A stretch of DNA of 38,611 bases from Welwitschia mirabilis (taxonomy: Eukaryota; Gnetophyta; Gnetopsida; Welwitschiales): NCBI GenBank assembly GCA_051453625.1, contig JBOZIK010000001.1, forward strand, positions 53,653,842 to 53,692,452, read 5' to 3'. Below the pieces are notes generated by a model that did not search any database, was not told the origin of the DNA, and saw only the letters and a list, made by a program, of their open reading frames with translations. Each line of letters opens with the position of its first letter. The first letter of the stretch is position 1. The position numbers were made by a program, and so were the translations under genes. This document shows, piece by piece, positions 33,300-38,611 of this stretch.

Positions 33300-33950
33300 A
33301 TTTTAAAGATCCAAGGGCAGTAATGGTAAATGTACATTGTAGGGAAACAAAAAGATCAGGAGAGCTTTAATTGAAATTGAAATGAGTATTAATATCATAC
33401 CGCTACACATTTTTAAAAGACTTGGTTATAGGGTAGAATAGAGCCTACTCAGATTCTTTTAGAGTTAGTAGAAACTTTAGTTAAGAAAAACTTAGAGGTC
33501 ATCAAAGATTTAGTGATCCAAATTAAAGAGGCCTTCTACCCAATAGATGTAATTATCATAAAAGTTAAATACAATAGATGATATCCATTATCTATAGGAT
33601 GAGCCTTCTATGAAATAGCCCATTACATTTTGGATACTAGGACTTGACTGATGAAATGTCACCTAGGAAATAAAACATTTTCAATTAGAGTTTTTAATGC
33701 AGTTAAAAAATACCTAAGTGATGAAGAAGAATCAGAAGATAATATCAAATCAACTTTATTTCTTCAACATCATTCCCTTAAAGAAAGAGAGCTAATATTA
33801 CATGAGGCTATGCTTTATGATAACTCACTTCAAATTAAAAATTTAGAAGCCATTGATACATCTAACTTTGAGCATAAGATTTTAGATCAAAATTAAAAGG
33901 AAATAAAACCCTTAGGTTGTAAGAAATTCCAACTATTAAATGAAAATTAC
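33300..33950 (+). pseudogene. Ty3/gypsy aspartic protease relic, copy B
   Basis: At 33361-33435 the product reads ALIEIEMSINIIPLHIFKRL, which aligns with the retropepsin active-site region of Athila/Tat elements. There the family has Asp-x-Gly-Ala before SINIIP; here Glu replaces the catalytic Asp and Glu-Met replaces Gly-Ala. From about 33420 to 33640 comes the region normally reading ...VDF.VLD...PLILGRPF (here FYPIDVIIIKVKY, then PLSIG-stop-AFYEIAHYILDT). The open piece 33651-33896 (KCHLGNKTFSIRVFNAVKK then DEEESED) matches the family segment just after it. Reverse transcriptase, RNase H and integrase do not follow. Confidence 0.8.
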
Positions 33951-34139
33951 AACTATTAAGGGTGATTATCCACTGCATGAGCCAAAAACTAAAAATCATA
34001 ATTTTTATTTAAATCTGAAAAAGCCTTCCTAGTGGATTAGAACATATATTTCTTCATGATGATTAAAACAAAAATCTTATAATCAATGAAAATATTGTAC
34101 TAGAGTCAACATTCATCTCTCCTTTGAATTCTAAAATGT
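33951..34139 (+). other. Unclassified retroelement DNA after the protease
   Basis: No frame I recognise. The expected reverse transcriptase is absent, so a deletion or recombination breakpoint probably lies here or shortly before. Confidence 0.4.
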
Positions 34140-34700
34140 ATGCTTTCATGTGATCTCATAGATCTTTATCAGTTATCCCTTTCTTTCTCCAATTTATTCA
34201 ACTAAAAAATAATTGTATACGTTTTATGTTTTATTAAGTAGTGAGCATTTGTTTTAGGCCTTATTTCTCTGAAAAAAATGCAATATCTAGAGATCATCTA
34301 AATAAATCCTTTCCTTTCTCTTTCTTTTGAATAAATGTATAAATATATTTTAGGATTTGAAGAAAATTTTCTAGCTTTAGTATTTTCTTTTTATTCTTAT
34401 GATTTTAACTTTGATTTCTCTTTAGCTTTCTATTTTTGTCATTCCATGAGTTATCCCGATGACCATAAGAATGACAGTCTCTATTTTCATGTTCTACCTT
34501 AAGTTTTTTGTTAGATTTCTACTTTCTATTTTTGCTTTTTGTTTTTATTATCCTCTCTATCATCTAGATGATAAACAGGATGGCTGTCAGTTGGTTTTTA
34601 ATTTGTCTTATGTTATTTTCAAAAAAGTTGATTCTAATGGCTCTATTGAGATTTATGACTTAACTAGTTAAGAAATTAAAAAAGTTAATGGGCAAAGGCT
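34140..34700 (+). mobile_element. Leader-like segment without LTR
   Basis: The part 34430-34620 resembles leader sequence of copies B (31130-31270) and C (37910-38060). It has GATGACCATAAGAATGACAG and a perfect 16-base palindrome (34558-34573) followed by AACAGGATGGCTGTC. Its place between a protease relic and a 3' UTR is unexpected and points to rearrangement. A 70-codon frame here (34459-34671) is chance. Confidence 0.5.
34558..34573. other. Perfect 16-base palindrome of the leader motif
   Basis: TATCATCTAGATGATA is identical to its reverse complement. Related versions recur in the leaders or LTRs of every gypsy copy here (for example 15548-15564, 27872-27885, 31237-31252, 37814-37829, 38025-38040). 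Confidence 0.8.
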
Positions 34701-35069
34701 AAAAATATATGATCAACTATCTAAACTTTTTCTTAGCTGTTTTCTTTAGAGGTCATTATGATATTACTGAATCATCTTTCAAGCATGATTTATGTATTTA
34801 TTTTCATGACTATTCTTTGACTTAGACATTTTATAATGGTAAGATTGACTTCATCCAATCTTAAGACATTCACACATCTTTGAAACTTCATTTTGAAGGA
34901 AGATGCTTTATTTTTTATATTTTTCTCAATAATAAAAGGGTCTTAGATTGTTTAAGGGTGTTTTTTCCTGTCTTCATCTTATGAGTTCACCTTTGTCTTG
35001 GGAGTGTTGGTTAAGTGGAATTTTTTTATCTATTTCATTTATACAACTTAAAAAAAAGAAAAAAAAGGA

Positions 35070-35169
35070 NNNNNNNNNNNNNNNNNNNNNNNNNNNNNNN
35101 NNNNNNNNNNNNNNNNNNNNNNNNNNNNNNNNNNNNNNNNNNNNNNNNNNNNNNNNNNNNNNNNNNNNN
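35070..35169. other. Assembly gap (100 N) between duplicated flanks
   Basis: The 25 bases at 35045-35069 recur exactly at 35170-35194. The duplicated sequence is a low-complexity A/G run. Confidence 0.95.
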
Positions 35170-36046
35170 AACTTAAAAAAAAGAAAAAAAAGGAGAGAGT
35201 GAAATAAGATCATGATGTTTGATATTTGATATATTTTAAAAAAATAGTCACCATGATGTCCTACCGCAAGTAAACTATGGTAAAGTTTTCCAAGAGAAGC
35301 TTTTTGGCAGTGTAATATCATAGCTATGGGAACTCTACTAGGAGTTCAGTTAACCATGCTTTGTGGATCCTTATTTCTTTGACTATGATTGTATTTCCCT
35401 CATTATAGATAATAAAGTCATAATAAAAACTTGAAAGATATGGGATCAGTGGTGTTCTTAGTATTATCAGAGGCATTACTTATTTTCTAGACTCTTAGTC
35501 TTTCCACATAATCATTTTATTTCTTAAGATTAGATGTTTTTTATAAGATGTGAGTAGGTAAGTTTATTTTTGAGAAAATCTTTGGTCTTATCATTCATTG
35601 TTTAAAGCATTTGATTTTAGCATAATCATAACCACTACCTTATTGAATAAAATTTCTTATACATCAAGTCATGAATTTTAAAATTAAGTGATGTTATGAT
35701 TTCTTTTACGAGAGACTACTAGGTTAAAATTTCAGATAGGTAGATTATTTTCTTTATGTTATCTTATGTCCATTCTTTTTGTTTTCTTTTGTTGTTTGGT
35801 TATTTATTTTAAAGTTATTTTTTTATTTTCTTATCACTTTAGGACCTTAACATTTAATGCTTTCCTTACTTATTTTTCAATAAAAAGTTGATTTCTTACT
35901 GGGATAAATAATTTGTAATGTTTATTTTTCATCTTTGGAGTTCCCAATATTGCTCATAATCATTTTGAATGGAACATTTTCTTTGCTTGTCACAATATTT
36001 CATACATCTATTTTTTTCAAATCTAACATTTCTTTACTTATATTTT

Positions 36047-36146
36047 NNNNNNNNNNNNNNNNNNNNNNNNNNNNNNNNNNNNNNNNNNNNNNNNNNNNNN
36101 NNNNNNNNNNNNNNNNNNNNNNNNNNNNNNNNNNNNNNNNNNNNNN
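36047..36146. other. Assembly gap (100 N) between duplicated flanks
   Basis: The 40 bases at 36007-36046 recur exactly at 36147-36186, so little or nothing is probably missing. Confidence 0.95.
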
Positions 36147-36292
36147 TCTATTTTTTTCAAATCTAACATTTCTTTACTTATATTTTCACTTAATTTAGAA
36201 ATTTTTCCAAATTTAAAAATACCCATCATCTGCCTTCTCACTCCCATCTGCTTTATTAGCTAATACGGGACAAATTCTTTTTCTTGGTAGGT

Positions 36293-36317
36293 GGGGAGGT
36301 GAGGGTGGGAAAGAGGG
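36293..36317 (+). other. G-quadruplex-like purine tract, copy C
   Basis: GGGG, GGG, GGG and GGG runs are separated by loops of 6, 1 and 5 bases, which fits the usual quadruplex pattern. It is followed by AAAGGATCCATTTT, as in copy A, and has the same distance to the polypurine tract. Confidence 0.6.
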
Positions 36318-36533
36318 AAAGGATCCATTTTCATGGTTCATTTTAATAAATTTTTAAGTTATTTTAAAGCTTTCATAAAACATAATTTGAACTTTTTATA
36401 CGCATGATGTGTAACTTATTATTTTTCTATGAGATGTATTTTATGAGCATGTTTTATAATGTCTAGATTGATTTTTTAAGACAAATTGGCTTGCCTTGGT
36501 GATTTTTCACCTAATTTTTAATCAAGGACTGAT

Positions 36534-36551
36534 AAAGGATAAGTGGGAGGC
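36534..36551 (+). promoter_or_regulatory. Polypurine tract, copy C
   Basis: AAAGGATAAGTGGGAGGC abuts the LTR start TATGATGCACTATC. Sisters are at 580-597 and, inverted, at 15363-15378. Confidence 0.7.
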
Positions 36552-37294
36552 TATGATGCACTATCAATTTGTGGTTATTTGATGGGGTTTTATAAGCTAT
36601 TTTGCAGGACATTTGAATAGGTTAGATGCAATTCTGAGGATTTTGGAGAATTAATAGAAGATCTCAGGAATATTGAATTCTTAACATGAATTAAAGCATG
36701 TAAGACATATTTTTCTACTCATAGCTGTGGAAGAAGATTACTAATGGAAAAAGATACTTTCTCTTCACTGCAATGAATAAAGAAGACCATTATTTCCTTT
36801 GTCATCCCCATGATAGATACAATGATGACTACATTTCATGCTCACATGGACTACTGAGTCATCTACTAAGATACTAAGGAGTCATCTTTTGTAAGGTGCT
36901 ATCTTTGTTAGTCGGACGATAGCTTGAACAACCACTATAACTAGCACTGACAATCAATATTTGACCAATCGTTTGTTTCTTTTTTATAGTGGAGTGCATT
37001 TTGGAGTGTCTTTTATTATCATTTTCTACTGTGTAACCTTATAAATAATACCTGTCTTTGACTATCCACTCCATTTTCGATGCACCAGAAATTCTCGTGA
37101 TAGGAGATCAAAAGGTAGAAGATTCATCTCAAGAGTTATAGAAATACATTCCCTTAGTTAAGGCTATGCATCCTCTATTGAGACCTAGCTGTTTTTATAA
37201 CCTAGATGTTTGATTCTTTTTAATATAAAATTATATTTTCATTATTACATTTAGATTTGTTAGATATCCTTTATGGTTTATATTTCCCTTGATC
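36552..37294 (+). repeat. LTR C of the gypsy array
   Basis: About 743 bases from the end of the polypurine tract to the primer-site-like TGGTGACAATTTC. It aligns end to end with LTR B and carries the hairpin-like TCATCCCCATGATAGAT...GATGA (36802-36829), the TATA box, TTCTCGTGATAGGAGATC and TTTTAATATAAAATT. It is followed by a leader and a gag start rather than flanking DNA, so another unit continues past the window. Confidence 0.82.
37039..37050 (+). promoter_or_regulatory. LTR promoter TATA box, copy C
   Basis: CTTATAAATAATAC lies at the conserved place, about 50 bases before the AAATTCTCGTGATAGGAG block. Confidence 0.6.
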
Positions 37295-38111
37295 TGGTGA
37301 CAATTTCATTGATGATATAGATCTTAAGTGTAGCCTTTGTTAAGGCTAAAAGAAAGTAGTTTAGATTTATTTTTTGTTGCATTTAGGTTTATTTACATTT
37401 GAATTTGCATTGTATCTGTATTTCCTACATTATTCTTTAGTTTTGATTACTTTATTTCTTTGTGAAAATCAATTATTAGTCTCATCTCATAGTCTTCAAT
37501 CAGAATATAACATTTGGGTTTACTCCCAACTGTATTAGTATGTTGTATTATGTAAGATATCTACTTTATTTATTAATGACATAATCTTTTTGAGTATAAA
37601 TGCTTGTATAAATACACACCATAATAGATTAGAGCTATTGTTGGGAAAGACTATTGAGGATTATGAGGATTGTCATCGTTCAAGTGAGTACATCAGATTT
37701 CCATTTAGTTATTTATCCATAGTGATGTTGTATTTTAATTAGAAACCATATGTTTTGTTTTCTATTTGTAGTTTTTCTGTTTTTTTTAATAGTAAAATAA
37801 CTATCATTCCTTCTATCATTCCCATGATAGTTAAGATGATAGTTTATGATTTTAGTTTTTGTTTTTAGTTTCTAGTTTTAAATTTTTATTTTCTATAATA
37901 AAATTTGTCTCTATCGTCTCCTTTATCATCTAGAAACTAAGAGGACAATAGACTATGTGTTTTTCTAGTTTTTAGCATTTCTCTCTAGTTTCTATTTTTT
38001 GGTTTCTATGTTTTTCATCCCCTCTATCATCCCCATGATAGATAGGATGACAATCTTTTATTTTCTTTTCTTTTTTTTTTTTTTAATTTTTTGATTGTAG
38101 GATACTGTGAC
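37295..38111 (+). mobile_element. Leader of gypsy copy C
   Basis: It begins with TGGTGACAATTTCATTG, the best preserved form of the primer-site candidate, then GATATAGATCTTAAGTG. Palindromic motifs lie at 37814-37829 and 38025-38040, the latter followed by GATAGGATGACAATC and a poly-T run. It aligns with copy B throughout and ends at the gag ATG. Confidence 0.75.
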
Positions 38112-38400
38112 ATGATCAGTCCTAAAAAAGAAATATCAGAGAAAAAAACTATTGATAGAATAAACTATTAGAGAAGGATTCGTCTACTTCAAAATAGAAT
38201 TAGGAATGCAATATTTAGGTGGATACAATATCTCTTTCGAGTTCATTTTTTGTTAAAACATTAAAGGAAGTAGAACTCAATTGTTACTATGCACTATCTT
38301 CATTTTAAATTAGACTCTATTTTTCCCATTATTATTAATTATAAATAGTAATACAAGAATGCTTCAAAAAAATTTTGAGATAATGAGGAGAAGCTTAAAA
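38112..38400 (+). pseudogene. Ty3/gypsy gag 5' fragment, copy C
   Basis: ATG at 38112 opens MISPKKEISEKKTIDRINY, then a stop. The DNA aligns with the gag start of copy B at 31320 (ATGATC, AAGAAATATCA, ACTATTGATAGA) and stays similar to about 38300. After that the match fades. It is too broken to be expressed. Confidence 0.6.
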
Positions 38401-38611
38401 AATTGTAAGAATAATAGTGATAAGATGCTTTGAGAAATTCTTGCAAAAAGAGGGATAACAACATAAAATGATGTTGAGAGTAGGAATTGTACTCATTCCT
38501 CTTTTCAACCATCGTATTATTTCTCCTTTTCTTTTATAGAAATAACAATGAAAATCTTAGGAATTCAACCTCATACAATTACTTTTATTCATCCCATCCA
38601 TCTCCTATGAA
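38401..38611. other. A+T-rich DNA, nothing recognised
   Basis: I see no frame of note. It may be gag or other DNA too diverged to align. Confidence 0.35.

Larger units (their letters stand above)
34800..36551 (+). mobile_element. 3' untranslated region of gypsy copy B/C
   Basis: It matches the inverted 3' UTR of copy D at its start (34855-34900) and middle (35553-35660), and copy A (1-597) from about 35860 onward. It contains the G-rich tract and ends at the polypurine tract. Two 100-N gaps with duplicated flanks (35070-35169 and 36047-36146) interrupt it. No coding frame is kept. Confidence 0.65.

Noticed and set aside
28130-33950. Endogenous plant pararetrovirus instead of an LTR element
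   Set aside because: The gag and protease blocks match Athila/Tat Ty3/gypsy order, and LTRs with polypurine tracts flank them. No movement protein or coat-protein motif is visible.
27872-38040. CRISPR-like array from the repeated palindromes
   Set aside because: Spacing is irregular, repeats are variable and the setting is a plant retroelement. There is no array structure and no cas gene.

Overview
This window looks like intergenic or heterochromatic DNA from a flowering-plant nuclear genome. It is very A+T-rich, contains no intact gene, and is built almost wholly from old, inactivated retroelements. The plant assignment rests on recognisable decayed families: a Ty3/gypsy gag-protease of the Athila/Tat type, a Ty1/copia RNase H of the plant type, and a plant L1-type LINE. 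Nothing bacterial, CRISPR-like or operon-like is present. Ten runs of N (10 to 993 bases) interrupt it, and most long open frames reported by a six-frame scan are N-runs or chance frames. The species cannot be named from the sequence.

Layout. 1-2625: 3' untranslated region, polypurine tract, LTR and leader of one Ty3/gypsy copy (A, plus strand). 2626-8787: anonymous A+T-rich DNA with three sets of tandem repeats and one tRNA-like relic. 8788-13175 and 20397-26126: two arms of a large imperfect inverted repeat. Each arm carries an LTR-like end and a tRNA-iMet-type primer-binding site fused to the leader of the resident gypsy family. The right arm also holds about 1.25 kb absent from the left, with a small exon-like reading frame. 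13176-20396, the spacer: a copia RNase H relic and an inverted gypsy copy (D), both on the minus strand, then a LINE remnant cut off exactly where the right arm begins. 26640-38611: a head-to-tail array of the same gypsy family (LTR F, gag, LTR B, gag-protease, 3' UTR, LTR C, start of another gag).

The pieces belong together as one family at several stages of decay. Copies A, B, C, D and F share an LTR with a TATA box, a conserved block just after the LTR, and a leader rich in a short palindrome centred on CTAGATG or CCCATG. A and C also share a G-rich purine tract at a constant 248 bases before the polypurine tract. No copy can encode a working protein: frames are broken by stops, the zinc knuckle has lost ligands, and the protease active site is altered. 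I found no convincing new functional system. The most interesting items are the chimeric inverted repeat, the multi-LTR array, the conserved palindromes and G-rich tract in a non-coding leader and 3' UTR, and the exon-like insert in the right arm. All homologies were judged by eye; element boundaries given here are good to roughly 10-50 bases unless a motif fixes them.
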